From Streptomyces hygroscopicus (GTDB lineage Bacteria; Actinomycetota; Actinomycetes; Streptomycetales; Streptomycetaceae), in assembly GCA_002021875.1 (NCBI GenBank), contig CP018627.1, positions 7,688,001 through 7,752,000 of the forward strand: a stretch of DNA of 64,000 bases. The letters are read 5' to 3'. This document shows positions 26,111 through 37,992 of the stretch, piece by piece. The translations under genes were made by a program, and so were the position numbers. Within the stretch, counting starts at the first letter, position 1, and each line of letters begins with the position of its first letter. The notes under the pieces are model-generated. The model was not told where the DNA came from. It searched no databases and worked only from the letters and a program-made list of their open reading frames with translations.

Positions 26111-27037
26111 GTGACCCGTCCCGTGACCGCCCGTGTGCCCGCCAAGGTCAACGTCCAGCTCGCGGTCGGCGGGCTGCGCCCCGACGGGTTCCACGACCTG
26201 GCCAACGTCTTCCTCGCCGTCGGGCTCCACGACGAGGTCACCGCCACCCCCGCCGACACCCTCCGCATCACCGTCGAGGGCGCGGACGCCGGTCAGGTGC
26301 CGCTGGACCACACCAACCTCGCCGCCCGCGCCGCCGTCGCCCTCGCCGAACGGCATGGCATCGCGCCCGGCGTCCACCTCCACATCGCCAAGGACATCCC
26401 CGTCGCGGGCGGCATGGCGGGCGGCAGTGCCGACGCCGCCGGGGCGCTGCTGGCCTGCGACGCGCTGTGGGGGACGAAGGCGACCCGCGAGGAACTCCTC
26501 CACATCTGCGCCGACTTGGGCAGCGACATCCCCTTCAGTCTGGTCGGCGGCGCCGCCCTCGGCCGGGGCCGGGGCGAGCTGCTGACCCCGCTGGAGACCG
26601 GCGGCACCTTCCACTGGGTGTTCGCGGTGGCCGACGGCGGACTGTCCACCCCCGCCGTCTACCGCGAATGCGACCGGTTGCGCGAGGCGTCCGGCGCGGG
26701 TGCGGGCGCCGCCGACGTCCCGGACCCCGAGCCCTCCAAGGCGCTGCTGGACGCGCTGCGCACCGGCGACGCCACCGCGCTGGCCGCCGCCGTATCCAAC
26801 GATCTGCAGTCCGCCGCGCTCTCCCTGCGCCCCGCGCTCGCCGCCACCCTGCGCGCCGGTGCGGACGCGGGCGCGCTCGCCTCCCTCGTCTCCGGCTCCG
26901 GCCCGACCTGCGCCTTCCTGGCCAAGGACACCGAGGCCGCGCGGGCGGTGGCGGGCGCGCTGGCCGCGTCGGGCACCTGCCGCACGGTCCGGGTCACCTC
27001 CGGCCCGGTCCCCGGGGCACGGCTCGTGGACGCCTGA
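26111..27037 (+). CDS. ispE: 4-diphosphocytidyl-2-C-methyl-D-erythritol kinase
   Basis: The 308-residue GHMP kinase phosphorylates CDP-methylerythritol in the non-mevalonate isoprenoid pathway. The N-terminal ARVPAKVNVQLAVGG, the ATP loop VAGGMAGGSADAAGAL and the C-terminal SLVSGSGPTCAFL are typical of IspE. GTG 26111 is preceded by GAGGAG. It is separated from the ABC-F gene by 60 bp. Confidence 0.95.
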   Translation: MTRPVTARVPAKVNVQLAVGGLRPDGFHDLANVFLAVGLHDEVTATPADTLRITVEGADAGQVPLDHTNLAARAAVALAERHGIAPGVHLHIAKDIPVAGGMAGGSADAAGALLACDALWGTKATREELLHICADLGSDIPFSLVGGAALGRGRGELLTPLETGGTFHWVFAVADGGLSTPAVYRECDRLREASGAGAGAADVPDPEPSKALLDALRTGDATALAAAVSNDLQSAALSLRPALAATLRAGADAGALASLVSGSGPTCAFLAKDTEAARAVAGALAASGTCRTVRVTSGPVPGARLVDA

Positions 27038-27097
27038 GCGAGGCGCCCCGCACGGCGACTACCCTGGGGAGCCGATCGATCCGCGTAATGGAGTGTG

Positions 27098-28915
<1,818 letters not shown>

Positions 28916-29219
28916 GCGGCGGAGAGGGGCAAGGGGCGGGCCACCTTCGATGTGAGTGGCCTGAAAGCATCGCGTGAAGAGGCTGTGCGCCCCTGGCGCG
29001 CGCCCTGGCAACGGTCGCGTCACAGGCCGGTCTCAGCTGGTCGATGACCTGGAAACTGGTCCCTATTGCGCCCCTTACGGGTGATACAAAGAACTCCCGC
29101 CTGCCTTCCGCTCGATGGCGGGGTTCCACGTCCGATTCGCTCCTTCCCGGAGGGCTTTGACCACCGGGATCGCGGGGGAGGCCGGTCGGTCGGTGGGTCC
29201 CGCACCTGAAGGATTTCGC
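28916..29219. other. Non-coding gap before the PQQ-like gene
   Basis: 304 bp with no credible gene. It should hold the promoter of the next gene; a GATACAAAG stretch near 29083 is a weak -10 candidate without a matching -35. Confidence 0.4.
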
Positions 29220-31055
29220 ATGTCACAGCCGCCTCCGCCGCCCAACCAGCCGCCGCAGGGCGGCTTCGGGGCACCGCAGGATCCTGGTTACGGCTATCCG
29301 CAGCAGCCGCCCACGCCGCCTCCGGGCCAGCAGGGTTACGGCTATCCGCAGGCGCCCGGTCAGCCACCGCAGACCCCGCCTCCGCCCCCGGCGGCACCGC
29401 CCGCCCCGCCGCAGACGCCCCCGCCGGGCGCCGGCGGCTACGGCTACCCGGAGCAGCCGGCGCCCGGCCAGCAGCCTTTCGGTCAGCCGCAGTACGGGCA
29501 GCAGCAGTATGGCCAGCAGCCTTACGGCCAGTCGCAATTCGGCCAGCAGCCTTACGGTCAGCAGCAGTACGGCCAGCCGCCGCAGGCCCAGTTCCCCGGC
29601 GGCCCCGGTCCGGGTGCCCCCGGCGGCTCCGGCCAGTCCAAGCAGCGTATGGCGATCATCGTCAGCGCCGTGGTCGCGGTCGCGCTGATCATCGGCGGCG
29701 GCATCTGGTTCGCCACCAAGGACGACGGCGGCGGCAGCGAGGCCAAGGGCAAGGACAAACAGTCCAGCCAGGGCTCTTCTTCAAGCGGTTCCACGGGCGG
29801 TGGGGACAAGCCCGCCAAGACCGTAGATGCCAAACTGCTCAACAAGGTTCCCATGCCCAAGGTCTCCGATCAGGTCACCGTCGAGGGCATGTGGGTCACC
29901 GAAGACGCCTTCGTGAAGGCCGACGTCTACAAGATCGTCGGTTATCCGCTGAGCGGCGGCACCGCGAAGTGGACGATCCCGCTGGACGGCGCGGTCTGCT
30001 GGTCCTCGGACCACCTCACCAAGGACGGGCTGACCACGGTCCTCTACCAGGAGGCCAAGCCGTCGGCCAAGGACAAGTACCCCGGCTGCACCGAGGTCGG
30101 GCTGCTGGACCTCAAGAACGGCAAGATGCTCTGGCACCGGAGCGTCAAGGACGGTGACGAGAAGGTCCGCTTCGACGAGGTCACCCTCGGCGGCGGCACC
30201 GTGGCCGCGGGCGGCACCAGCGGCGGCGCCGCCTGGTCCACCTCGGGCCAGGCGCTGTGGAAGCCGAAGTCCGGCGAGCAGTGCTCGGACGACGGCTACG
30301 CGGGCGGCGAGGACAAGCTGGTCGCGGTGCGCCGCTGCGGCGACTACGACAACCCGCAGATCCAGATCCAGACGCTCAACCCGAAGACGGGCGCGGTGAA
30401 GTCGGCCTACAAGGTCTCGCAGGGCATCGACTACGTCCACGTCGCCTCCACCGACCCGCTGGTGATCGGGCTCGACGCCGGTGACTCGACCGGCTCGGCG
30501 GTCTCGGACTTCCTGTCCATCGACGACAGCGCCAAGACCGGCAAGGTGCTCGGCAAGATCGGCACCGAGAACGGCAAGTACGACGCCAAGTGCGAGTCGA
30601 CCAACGTCGAGGGCTGCCGGAAGTTCGCCATCTCCAAGTCGGCCAACACCCTCTTCCTCGGCTCCGAGGACCGCACCGACTCCACCGCGGCGACGGCCAA
30701 CGAGGTCGTGGCGTTCAGCCTGGCCAACGGCAAGCCGATCGGGAAGACGGACGGGGTCAAGGGCGCCGCGCTCACCCCGCTCGGGCTCGACGAGGACGGC
30801 TCCGTCCTCGCCTACCAGGAGAGCACCTGGGAGGCCGGCGGCGCGGTCTGGCGGATCGACCCCAAGTCGTACGCCAAGACCAAGCTGCTGCAGAACCCCG
30901 TCTCCTCCCATGAGGTGGAGTCGAAGTTCAGCCCCAGCTACTCGGAGATCATCTACTCCGCGAAGCACCTCTTCATGAGCGACGTCTACGCCACCAAGCC
31001 CTCGGGTGCCTACGACAAGGACGACCCGCTGGCGATCATCTTCGGCGCCAGCTGA
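29220..31055 (+). CDS. Membrane-anchored PQQ-like beta-propeller protein with Pro/Gln-rich N-terminus
   Basis: A 611-residue protein. Residues 1-~140 are a Pro/Gln/Gly/Tyr-rich disordered segment with repeats such as GQQPYGQ and GYGYPQ. One membrane helix follows (MAIIVSAVVAVALIIGGGIWF, about 144-165), then a Ser/Gly linker and an extracellular part with the repeated aromatic/Gly/Asp pattern of a PQQ-type propeller (for example LDLKNGKMLWHRSV). It probably senses or scaffolds at the cell surface; no enzyme motif is seen. The ATG at 29220 has GAAGGA upstream. Confidence 0.82.
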   Translation: MSQPPPPPNQPPQGGFGAPQDPGYGYPQQPPTPPPGQQGYGYPQAPGQPPQTPPPPPAAPPAPPQTPPPGAGGYGYPEQPAPGQQPFGQPQYGQQQYGQQPYGQSQFGQQPYGQQQYGQPPQAQFPGGPGPGAPGGSGQSKQRMAIIVSAVVAVALIIGGGIWFATKDDGGGSEAKGKDKQSSQGSSSSGSTGGGDKPAKTVDAKLLNKVPMPKVSDQVTVEGMWVTEDAFVKADVYKIVGYPLSGGTAKWTIPLDGAVCWSSDHLTKDGLTTVLYQEAKPSAKDKYPGCTEVGLLDLKNGKMLWHRSVKDGDEKVRFDEVTLGGGTVAAGGTSGGAAWSTSGQALWKPKSGEQCSDDGYAGGEDKLVAVRRCGDYDNPQIQIQTLNPKTGAVKSAYKVSQGIDYVHVASTDPLVIGLDAGDSTGSAVSDFLSIDDSAKTGKVLGKIGTENGKYDAKCESTNVEGCRKFAISKSANTLFLGSEDRTDSTAATANEVVAFSLANGKPIGKTDGVKGAALTPLGLDEDGSVLAYQESTWEAGGAVWRIDPKSYAKTKLLQNPVSSHEVESKFSPSYSEIIYSAKHLFMSDVYATKPSGAYDKDDPLAIIFGAS

Positions 31056-31080
31056 CCCCTTCGGCGTCCGCCCAGCTCCT

Positions 31081-31119
31081 GGCGGCCCTGCCCGTACTCA
31101 CCGTACGGGCAGGGCCGCC
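31081..31119 (+). terminator. Strong hairpin terminator
   Basis: A 17-bp perfect stem (31081-31097 with 31103-31119), loop TCACC, followed by CGCTTTTCG. It ends the PQQ-like gene. Confidence 0.9.
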
Positions 31120-31316
31120 GCTTTTCGCTCCGGCGGAGCGCCGGGGCACGCGCCCGCGCGGAACCCGGCCGCATCGGTCCGATTCAGACGTCAACCGGAC
31201 CTCAAGTAGGCACTAATGGACGGGATTTCGGCATTCCGGGGGGCTTCTGCCCGGTAAGGGGCGCGCAACGTCGAACAAGCGTGTAGCTTTCCCCCCTGAG
31301 CGAATGGGGGGAGCTC

Positions 31317-32057
31317 ATGGGCGTGCGACTCATGGTGGTCGATGACCACCGTCTGCTCGCGGAGGCGCTCGCCTCGGCGCTGAAGCTGCGCGGGCACCGG
31401 GTGCTCGCCGCGGCGGCACCGAGCGCGGGCGCGGCGGACCTGGTGGTGAGCCGGGCACCGGAGGTGTGCCTGCTGGGCACGGCGGCACCCGCCGAACCAG
31501 GGGTGTTCGACCCGGTGGTGCAGATCAAGAAGGAGCGGCCGCAGGTCGCGGTCGTCGTACTCGGTCCGGTGCCGAGCCCACGCGGCATAGCCGCCGCCTT
31601 CGCCGCCGGCGCATCCGGCTATGTACGCCACGACGAGCGGATCGAGGGCGTCGAACGCGCCATGATGAAGGCGCGCGCGGGCGAAGCCGCCGTGGCGCCC
31701 CAGCTGCTCCAGGGGGCGTTCGCGGAGCTGCTCAACCCCGCGGCCCAGCCCGACGACGAGGGTGCCCGGCTGCTGCGCATGCTGACCCCGCGCGAGGTGG
31801 AGGTGCTGGTGCGGGTCGCCGAGGGCGAGGACACCCGGCTGATCGCGGCGGGCATGGGGATCGCTCCCAGCACGGCCCGCACGCATGTGCAGCGGGTGCT
31901 GATGAAGCTCGGGGTGGGCTCACGGCTGGAGGCGGCGGCCCTGGCGGCACGCACCGGGCTGCTGGACCGCGCCGCGTCCCGCCGGATCGCAGCACCCTCG
32001 GCCCAGCCGCCTGCGCTACAGCCGCCCTCGCCCAAGCCGCCCGCTTCGGCGCCGTAG
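31317..32057 (+). CDS. Atypical LuxR/NarL-type response regulator lacking the phosphoacceptor Asp
   Basis: 246 residues: an N-terminal receiver-like domain (MVVDDHRLLAEALASAL), a C-terminal LuxR HTH (LTPREVEVLVRVAEGEDTRLIAAGMGIAPSTARTHVQRVLMKLGV, about residues 156-201) and a Pro/Ala tail. Where the phosphorylated Asp should be (strand 3, normally LLD) the sequence reads VCLLGTAAPAEP, so phosphotransfer control is unlikely. There is no adjacent kinase. ATG 31317 follows GGGGGGAG. It may respond to a ligand or partner protein. Confidence 0.88.
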   Translation: MGVRLMVVDDHRLLAEALASALKLRGHRVLAAAAPSAGAADLVVSRAPEVCLLGTAAPAEPGVFDPVVQIKKERPQVAVVVLGPVPSPRGIAAAFAAGASGYVRHDERIEGVERAMMKARAGEAAVAPQLLQGAFAELLNPAAQPDDEGARLLRMLTPREVEVLVRVAEGEDTRLIAAGMGIAPSTARTHVQRVLMKLGVGSRLEAAALAARTGLLDRAASRRIAAPSAQPPALQPPSPKPPASAP

Positions 32058-32149
32058 CCCGCGTCGGCGCGTCGGCGCGGTGGCAGCCCCGCAGCCCGGC
32101 TCGCAGTGGTCCGGGCCCCCGCGCCCCGGCCCGCGGCGGCCCGCGCCGC

Positions 32150-32536
32150 TCAGCCCTCTCCGGCCCCGGGCCCTCCGGTTGCGGGCCCTCCGGCCCCAGG
32201 CCCTCCTGTTCCGGGCCCTCCGGCCCCAGCCCCTGCCCCCGGCCCGGACTCCGGCTTGGGCGCGGCCCCGGGGGCGGACAGCGGCCTGAGCTTCATCCAG
32301 AGCAGGAAGAGCAGGCCGACCGCGAGCATGCACCATCCGGTCCAGAGGTTGATGTTGATGCCCGATGCCTTCTTCACATCCGCGTCCGAGGCGGTGAACC
32401 CGGCGATGAGGACGATGATCGCGTAGATCACGAACAGCCCGCCGATGATGCGCCGCACATCGAACAGCCGCGCCGCGGTCGCCGACCTCTGCTCCAACTC
32501 CTCGACCTCGGACCGGTATTCGTACTCCTCACTCAT
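32150..32536 (-). CDS. Small two-helix membrane protein encoded with the sodium symporter
   Basis: A 128-residue protein: charged N-terminus rich in Glu/Tyr/Arg, two membrane helices (IIGGLFVIYAIIVLIAGF and NLWTGWCMLAVGLLFLLWM), and a Pro/Gly/Ala tail. It follows the symporter gene by 27 bp on the same strand with GGAG before the ATG. SSS symporters often have a small two-helix partner (compare DUF485 with ActP, YhdT with PanF); a similar accessory role is inferred. Confidence 0.75.
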   Translation of the reverse strand: MSEEYEYRSEVEELEQRSATAARLFDVRRIIGGLFVIYAIIVLIAGFTASDADVKKASGININLWTGWCMLAVGLLFLLWMKLRPLSAPGAAPKPESGPGAGAGAGGPGTGGPGAGGPATGGPGAGEG

Positions 32537-32563
32537 GGCGTGGGCTCCTTATCCGCCGGAGGG

Positions 32564-34234
32564 TCACAGGGAGAACGGGATGTAGCACAGGGCCGCGAGG
32601 ATCAGCGCGCTCCAGCCCAGTACGGCCGGGCGGCGGTACCACGCCTCGTCGCCCGGCGCCGGCGGCTCGGCCACACCGGGCGCGGTGGTGCCGTAGACCA
32701 GTCCGGCCAGCGACTCCACCGGCTTGGGCTTGGTGAACGGGGTCACCGCGACCATCACCACCCCGCCGACCACGAACGCCACGATGGCGGAGACGAAGTT
32801 GGCGCCCTGGTCGCTGGGGATGGAGATGACGCCGTCCCGGTAGAGCCAGAAGTAGTTGATCATCGCGGCCACGGTGCCGCAGAGCAGCCCCCAGAACCCG
32901 GCCTGGGAGGTGGCCCGCTTCCAGAACATCCCGATGATGAAGACGCAGAACAGCGGCACGTTGAAGAACGAGAACAGCGTCTGGAGGTAGTTCATGATGT
33001 TGCTGAACGAGGAGGCGATGAAGGCCGTCCCCATACCGACCAGCACGCCGATCGCCGTCACCACCCGCCCCGTCAGCAGGTAGTACCCGTCCGGCCGGTC
33101 CTTCCTGACGTACGCCCGCCAGATGTCGTGGGTGAAGACCGTGTTGAAGGACGACACATTGGCCGCCATGCCCGCCATGAAGGCGGCCAGCAGCCCGGTC
33201 ACCGCGATCCCCAGCACCCCGTTGGGCAGCAGTTCGCTCATCAGCAGCGGAATCGCGTCGTTGTACTGCAGACTGCTCGTCTTCGAGCCGATGGCCGGAT
33301 CCATGACCAGCGCGATCAGCCCCGGGACCACCACGATCAGCGGGATGAACATCTTCGGGAACGCGGCGATCAGCGGGGTGCGCTGGGCGGCCGAGAGGTT
33401 CCTGGCCGACAGGGCGCGCTGCACCTCGGCGAAGTTGGTCGTCCAGTAGCCGAAGCTCAGACAGAAGCCGAGGCCCAGCACGATGGTCAGCCAGTTGGCC
33501 CCCAGTGGGTTGGGGGAGCCGATGCCGGTGCCGCCCCAGGCGGAGACGAAATTCGGGCCGTGGGAGTGCACCAGCGAGTCCTTGAGCCCGCCGAAGCCGC
33601 CGACCCGCCGCAGGCCGATCACGGTGAGCGGGATGAGGGCGGCCAGGATCACAAAGAACTGGAGCACCTCGTTGTAGATCGCCGAGGAAAGCCCGCCGAG
33701 GGTGATGTACGCGAGCACGAAGAGCCCCGCGACCACGATGGCCACCCACTGCGGCCAGCCCAGCAGCGCCTCCACCACGATCGCCATCGCGTAGAGGTTC
33801 ACGCCCGCGATCAGCACGGACGCGATCGAGAAGATGATCGAGCTGAGCAGATGCGAGGACGGTCCGTAGCGGTGCAGCAGGAACTCGGGGACGGACCGTA
33901 CCTTGGAACCGTAGTAGAACGGCATCATCACCAGGCCGAGGAAGACCATGGCCGGAATGGCCCCGACCCAGTACCAGTGCACGGTGTACACCCCGTACTG
34001 CGCGCCGTTGGCGGCCATCCCCAGGATCTCCAGGGCGCCCAGATTCGCGGCGACGAAGGCCAGACCGGTGACCCACGCGGGCAGCGACCGGCCGGAGAGA
34101 AAGAAGTCGAGGCTGGTCTTGACGCTCGCTCTGGCGGCGAATCCCACGCCGAGAACGACGACGAAGTAGAGGATCAGAATCGTGTAGTCGAGTGCGTTGG
34201 TGGGAAGCCGGAGCCCTTCGGCCAGATAGCGCAT
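32564..34234 (-). CDS. Sodium:solute symporter (SSS family), possibly galactose
   Basis: A 556-residue protein with about 13-14 membrane helices and SSS landmarks: SGRSLPAWVTGLAFVAANLGALEILGMAANGAQYG, and GYWTTNFAEVQRALSARN in the middle, matching the SGLT-type sugar signature. It is divergent from galT and shares a 162-bp control region, so it probably imports galactose or a related sugar with Na+. ATG 34234 follows GAGGCGAG. Confidence 0.9.
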   Translation of the reverse strand: MRYLAEGLRLPTNALDYTILILYFVVVLGVGFAARASVKTSLDFFLSGRSLPAWVTGLAFVAANLGALEILGMAANGAQYGVYTVHWYWVGAIPAMVFLGLVMMPFYYGSKVRSVPEFLLHRYGPSSHLLSSIIFSIASVLIAGVNLYAMAIVVEALLGWPQWVAIVVAGLFVLAYITLGGLSSAIYNEVLQFFVILAALIPLTVIGLRRVGGFGGLKDSLVHSHGPNFVSAWGGTGIGSPNPLGANWLTIVLGLGFCLSFGYWTTNFAEVQRALSARNLSAAQRTPLIAAFPKMFIPLIVVVPGLIALVMDPAIGSKTSSLQYNDAIPLLMSELLPNGVLGIAVTGLLAAFMAGMAANVSSFNTVFTHDIWRAYVRKDRPDGYYLLTGRVVTAIGVLVGMGTAFIASSFSNIMNYLQTLFSFFNVPLFCVFIIGMFWKRATSQAGFWGLLCGTVAAMINYFWLYRDGVISIPSDQGANFVSAIVAFVVGGVVMVAVTPFTKPKPVESLAGLVYGTTAPGVAEPPAPGDEAWYRRPAVLGWSALILAALCYIPFSL

Positions 34235-34270
34235 GGTCTCGCCTCATCGCCTGAACGGAATGCACCAGAA

Positions 34271-34372
34271 ACGTTCGGTGAACGTATCCGAATTCTTGTG
34301 GTTTGTCCGAGCACCTTCACCGTGCATTGACGCCACTGTTGGCTTGTGGTTCATTATGTTGAGTTGTGTTGG
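34271..34372. promoter_or_regulatory. Gal control region: palindrome and TGT-rich hexamer repeats
   Basis: ACGTTC-GGT-GAACGT (34271-34285) is a perfect palindrome near the symporter start. Closer to galT, TGTTGG, TGTGGT, TGTTGA and TGTTGG lie at 34337, 34345, 34357 and 34367, roughly one helical turn apart. TTGTGGTT also occurs twice (near 34296 and 34344). A complex operator of short direct repeats is known from the Streptomyces galP1 promoter; these repeats fit that picture. Confidence 0.5.
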
Positions 34373-34396
34373 GTGCACCTGACAGGAGCTGGCGGA

Positions 34397-35440
34397 GTGA
34401 AGAAGACGGCGACGCGGCTTGCGGACGGACGCGAGCTGATCTATTACGACGCGCGCGACGATGCGGTGCGCGACGCCGTCGACCAGCGGCCTCTCGACCC
34501 CATCGCGACCAGCTCGGAGATCCGGCACGACCGCCTCCTCGGCGACCGGGTGGCGATCGCCTCCCACCGCCAGGCCCGCACCTACCACCCGCCGGCCGAC
34601 CAGTGCCCGCTGTGCCCCTCCCGTGAGGGGCGGCACAGCGAGATCCCCGCCGCCGGCTACGACGTCGTGGTCTTCGAGAACCGCTTCCCGTCGCTGGCCG
34701 GGGACTCGGGCCGGTGCGAGGTCGTGTGCTTCACCTCCGACCACGACGCCTCCTTCGCCGACCTCGACGCCGCCCAGGCCGCTCTGGTGCTCGACGCCTG
34801 GACCGACCGCACCGCCGAGCTGGCCCAACACCCCGCCGTCGAGCAGGTCTTCTGCTTCGAGAACCGCGGTAAGGAGATCGGCGTCACCCTCGGCCATCCG
34901 CACGGCCAGATCTACGGGTATCCCTTTGTGACGCCTCGTACACGGCTGATGCTCCGTTCGCTCGCCGAGCACCGTGTGGCCACCGGTCGGAATCTGTTCG
35001 ATGATGTGGTCGCCGATGAGCTGGCCGACGGGCGCCGGGTGGTGCTCGACGGCGAGCACTGGGTCGCGTTCGTCCCCTACGCCGCCCACTGGCCGTATGA
35101 GGTGCACCTCTACCCGAAGCGGCGGGTCCCGGACCTGCCGTCGCTGGACGAGGCCGCGCGCACAGAGTTTCCACAGATGTATCTGGAACTCTTGAAGCGC
35201 TTCGACCGGATTTTCGGGACGGGTGAGCCGCCCACGCCCTACATCTCCGCCTGGCACCAGGCGCCGTACCGCATGACCGACCGCGGTGAATTCGCACTTC
35301 ACCTCGAGCTTTTCACCATCCGCCGCACTTCCGGCAAGCTGAAGTTTCTCGCGGGTTCCGAATCCGGCATGAATGTGTTCATCAACGATGTGCCGCCGGA
35401 GGCCGCGGCCGAGCGACTGCGAGAGGTAGCGAGCAAGTGA
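34397..35440 (+). CDS. galT: Galactose-1-phosphate uridylyltransferase
   Basis: This 347-residue Leloir-pathway enzyme exchanges UMP between UDP-glucose and galactose-1-phosphate. The catalytic HPHGQ ([12 protein letters not shown]) and zinc-site residues CPLCPS near residue 73 are present, and the C-terminal SAWHQAP and HLELF motifs complete the second HIT-like half. GTG 34397 has AGGAG 8 nt upstream. Its stop overlaps galE by 4 bp; galT-galE-galK form one operon. Confidence 0.95.
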   Translation: MKKTATRLADGRELIYYDARDDAVRDAVDQRPLDPIATSSEIRHDRLLGDRVAIASHRQARTYHPPADQCPLCPSREGRHSEIPAAGYDVVVFENRFPSLAGDSGRCEVVCFTSDHDASFADLDAAQAALVLDAWTDRTAELAQHPAVEQVFCFENRGKEIGVTLGHPHGQIYGYPFVTPRTRLMLRSLAEHRVATGRNLFDDVVADELADGRRVVLDGEHWVAFVPYAAHWPYEVHLYPKRRVPDLPSLDEAARTEFPQMYLELLKRFDRIFGTGEPPTPYISAWHQAPYRMTDRGEFALHLELFTIRRTSGKLKFLAGSESGMNVFINDVPPEAAAERLREVASK

Positions 35441-36414
35441 GCAATGCGCAGCAGAAGAAGTACCTGGTCACCGGCGGCGCCGGCTATGTCGGCAGCGTGG
35501 TCGCGGCGCATCTGCTCGAAGCCGGCCACCGGGTGACGGTGCTGGACGACCTGTCCACCGGGCACCGGGAGGGGGTCCCCGAGGGCGCGGAGTTCATCGA
35601 GGGCCGCATCCAGGACGCCGGCAAGTGGCTCGACCCCACCTTCGACGGCGTGCTGCATTTCGCTGCGTTCTCCCAGGTCGGCGAGTCCGTCGTCAACCCC
35701 GAGAAGTACTGGGTCAACAATGTGGGCGGTACCACCGAGCTGCTCGCCGCGATGCGCGACGCCGGGGTGCGCACCCTCGTCTTCTCCTCCACCGCCGCCA
35801 CCTACGGCGAGCCCGACCAGGTCCCGATCACCGAGGACCTGCCGACCGCGCCCACCAACCCCTACGGCGCCAGCAAGCTCGCCGTCGACCACATGATCAG
35901 CGGCGAATGCGCCGCCCACGGCCTGGCCGCGGTCTCCCTGCGCTACTTCAACGTCGCGGGCGCCTACGGGGCCTATGGCGAGCGCCATGACCCCGAGTCC
36001 CACCTCATCCCCCTGGTGCTCCAGGTCGCCCAGGGCCGGCGCGCGGCGATCTCCGTCTTCGGCGAGGACTACCCCACCCCCGACGGCACCTGCGTCCGCG
36101 ACTACATCCACGTCGCCGACCTCGCCGACGCCCATCTGCTCGCCCTCGGCGCCGCGACCTCCGGCGAGCACCTGATCTGCAACCTCGGCAACGGCAACGG
36201 CTTCTCCGTCCGCGAGGTCATCGAGACGGTGCGCCAGGTCACCGGCCACCCCATCCCGGAGATCGCCGCCCCGCGCCGCGGCGGCGACCCGGCGGTCCTG
36301 GTGGCCTCCGCCGAGCGTGCCAAGGAGCGCCTGGGCTGGCGCCCGACCCGCGCCGACCTGGCCGGAATCGTCGCGGACGCATGGGAGTTCGCGCAGCGGA
36401 GGGAGAGTCAGTGA
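35437..36414 (+). CDS. galE: UDP-glucose 4-epimerase
   Basis: The 325-residue extended SDR interconverts UDP-glucose and UDP-galactose. TGGAGYVGS binds [13 protein letters not shown] carries the Ser/Thr, and YGASK the catalytic Tyr-Lys. GTG 35437 overlaps the galT stop and its own stop overlaps galK (GTGA), so the operon is fully coupled. Confidence 0.96.
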   Translation: MSNAQQKKYLVTGGAGYVGSVVAAHLLEAGHRVTVLDDLSTGHREGVPEGAEFIEGRIQDAGKWLDPTFDGVLHFAAFSQVGESVVNPEKYWVNNVGGTTELLAAMRDAGVRTLVFSSTAATYGEPDQVPITEDLPTAPTNPYGASKLAVDHMISGECAAHGLAAVSLRYFNVAGAYGAYGERHDPESHLIPLVLQVAQGRRAAISVFGEDYPTPDGTCVRDYIHVADLADAHLLALGAATSGEHLICNLGNGNGFSVREVIETVRQVTGHPIPEIAAPRRGGDPAVLVASAERAKERLGWRPTRADLAGIVADAWEFAQRRESQ

Positions 36415-37613
36415 CGGACGAGAACGGCCCCGGGCGGGCCACGGCGGGGTTCCACGAGGTCTACGGCACCGAGCCCGGCGGCGTCTGGGCGGCGCCGGGC
36501 CGGGTCAATCTGATCGGCGAGCACACCGACTACAACGACGGCTTCGTCATGCCGCTCGCCCTGCCCCACACCTGCCTGGCCGCCGCCACCCCGCGTACCG
36601 ACGGGGTGCTGCGGCTCCACTCGGGCGACGCCCCGGGCGGGATCGTCGAGCTGCGGGTCGAGGAGCTGGCGCCGGTCGCGGGCGGGGCCGGCGGCGGCGA
36701 CCGCGGCGGCTGGGCGGCCTATCCGGCCGGAGTGGTCTGGGCGCTGCGCGACGCGGGGCTGCTGACCGGCGCGGCCGGCGGTGCGGACCTGCACTTCGAG
36801 TCCACCGTGCCGACCGGCGCCGGGCTGTCGTCGTCCGCCGCGCTGGAGGTGGTCACGGCGACCGCGCTCAGCGACCTGTACGGACTGGAGATCACCCCGG
36901 GGCGCATCGCCCAGCTGTGCCAGCGCGCGGAGAACGTCTTCGTGGGCGTGCCCTGCGGGATCATGGACCAGATGGCGTCCGCGTGCTGCACCGAGGGGCA
37001 CGCCCTGTTCCTCGACGCCCGTGATCTCACCCAGCGCCAGGTGCCGTTCGACCTGGCGGCCGAGGGGCTGCGGCTGCTGGTGGTGGACACCGGCGTCAAG
37101 CACGAGCTGGGTGACGGCGCCTACGCGAACCGGCGGGCCGCCTGCGAGGCGGCCGCGGAGGCGATCGGGGTGCCGGCGCTGCGCGATGTGCCCTTCGAGG
37201 GACTGGACGCGACGCTCGCCCAGCTGGAGCGGCTGGACTGCGACGCGACCACCCGGCGGCGGGTGCGCCATGTGGTGACCGAGGACCGCAGGGTGGAGGA
37301 GGTCATCGAGCTGCTCGACGCGGGGGACACGCGGTCCATCGGACCGGTGCTGACCGCCGGGCACGCCTCCTGCCGTGACGACTTCGAGATCTCCTGCGCC
37401 GAGCTCGACCTCGTGGTGGAGTCGGCGAACGCGGCGGGTGCGCTGGGTGCGCGGATGACCGGCGGCGGCTTCGGCGGCTCGGCCATCGTGCTGGTGGCGG
37501 AGGCGGATGCGGAAGCGGTGGGCAAGGCGGTGACCGAGGCGTTCGGCGCGGCAGGCTATGGCGCTCCGCGGATCTTCCCGGCGGTGCCCAGCGCGGGGGC
37601 GCGTCGGCTGTAG
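36411..37613 (+). CDS. galK: Galactokinase
   Basis: The 400-residue GHMP kinase phosphorylates galactose. The signature [22 protein letters not shown] binds the sugar, [14 protein letters not shown] is the ATP loop, and [13 protein letters not shown] lies near the C-terminus. The start GTG 36411 overlaps galE. It is the last gene of the operon. Confidence 0.96.
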   Translation: MTDENGPGRATAGFHEVYGTEPGGVWAAPGRVNLIGEHTDYNDGFVMPLALPHTCLAAATPRTDGVLRLHSGDAPGGIVELRVEELAPVAGGAGGGDRGGWAAYPAGVVWALRDAGLLTGAAGGADLHFESTVPTGAGLSSSAALEVVTATALSDLYGLEITPGRIAQLCQRAENVFVGVPCGIMDQMASACCTEGHALFLDARDLTQRQVPFDLAAEGLRLLVVDTGVKHELGDGAYANRRAACEAAAEAIGVPALRDVPFEGLDATLAQLERLDCDATTRRRVRHVVTEDRRVEEVIELLDAGDTRSIGPVLTAGHASCRDDFEISCAELDLVVESANAAGALGARMTGGGFGGSAIVLVAEADAEAVGKAVTEAFGAAGYGAPRIFPAVPSAGARRL

Positions 37614-37992
37614 CCGGGCGGGGGCGCGACGGCTGTGGCCGGCCGTCGCCACCGGCCCCTTGGTCGCTTCTCGGATCGTTCTCGGTAAATCTCCGCGGCT
37701 CGTGGATCACTCGGTCCCCAAGAGCGAACAAGAAACACACAGTGAACAGCCGAGAACAGTCAGTTTCGCTAATCCGCTTCCTATATGAGACCACGGCCTT
37801 ACTCTGAGTACAGTGTCGGTGGGGGCCGACGCTTGTTCAGGGGGCGAGACAGTCAGGTACGACGCCCGGGGTGGGGTAGCAATCACAGCACGGCGGCGGC
37901 CGTGCGGGTTGCGGTGACCGTGCGCCGGGCGCCGTACCCGCACTGTTTCTCGGTGTATCCGGAATCATCATCCGGCGACTGGGGGGTTGTCC
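37614..37992. other. Intergenic region upstream of the LuxR regulator
   Basis: 379 bp without a gene. Bases 37680-37810 have lower GC than the flanks. TACTCTGAGTA (37800-37810) is a perfect short dyad and TATATG near 37784 is a plausible -10. No clear terminator for galK is visible. Confidence 0.45.

Noticed and set aside
31466..34330. 954-residue plus-strand frame across the LuxR gene and symporter
   Set aside because: It covers three unrelated genes antisense or out of frame and has the Arg/His/Gly composition of shadow frames.
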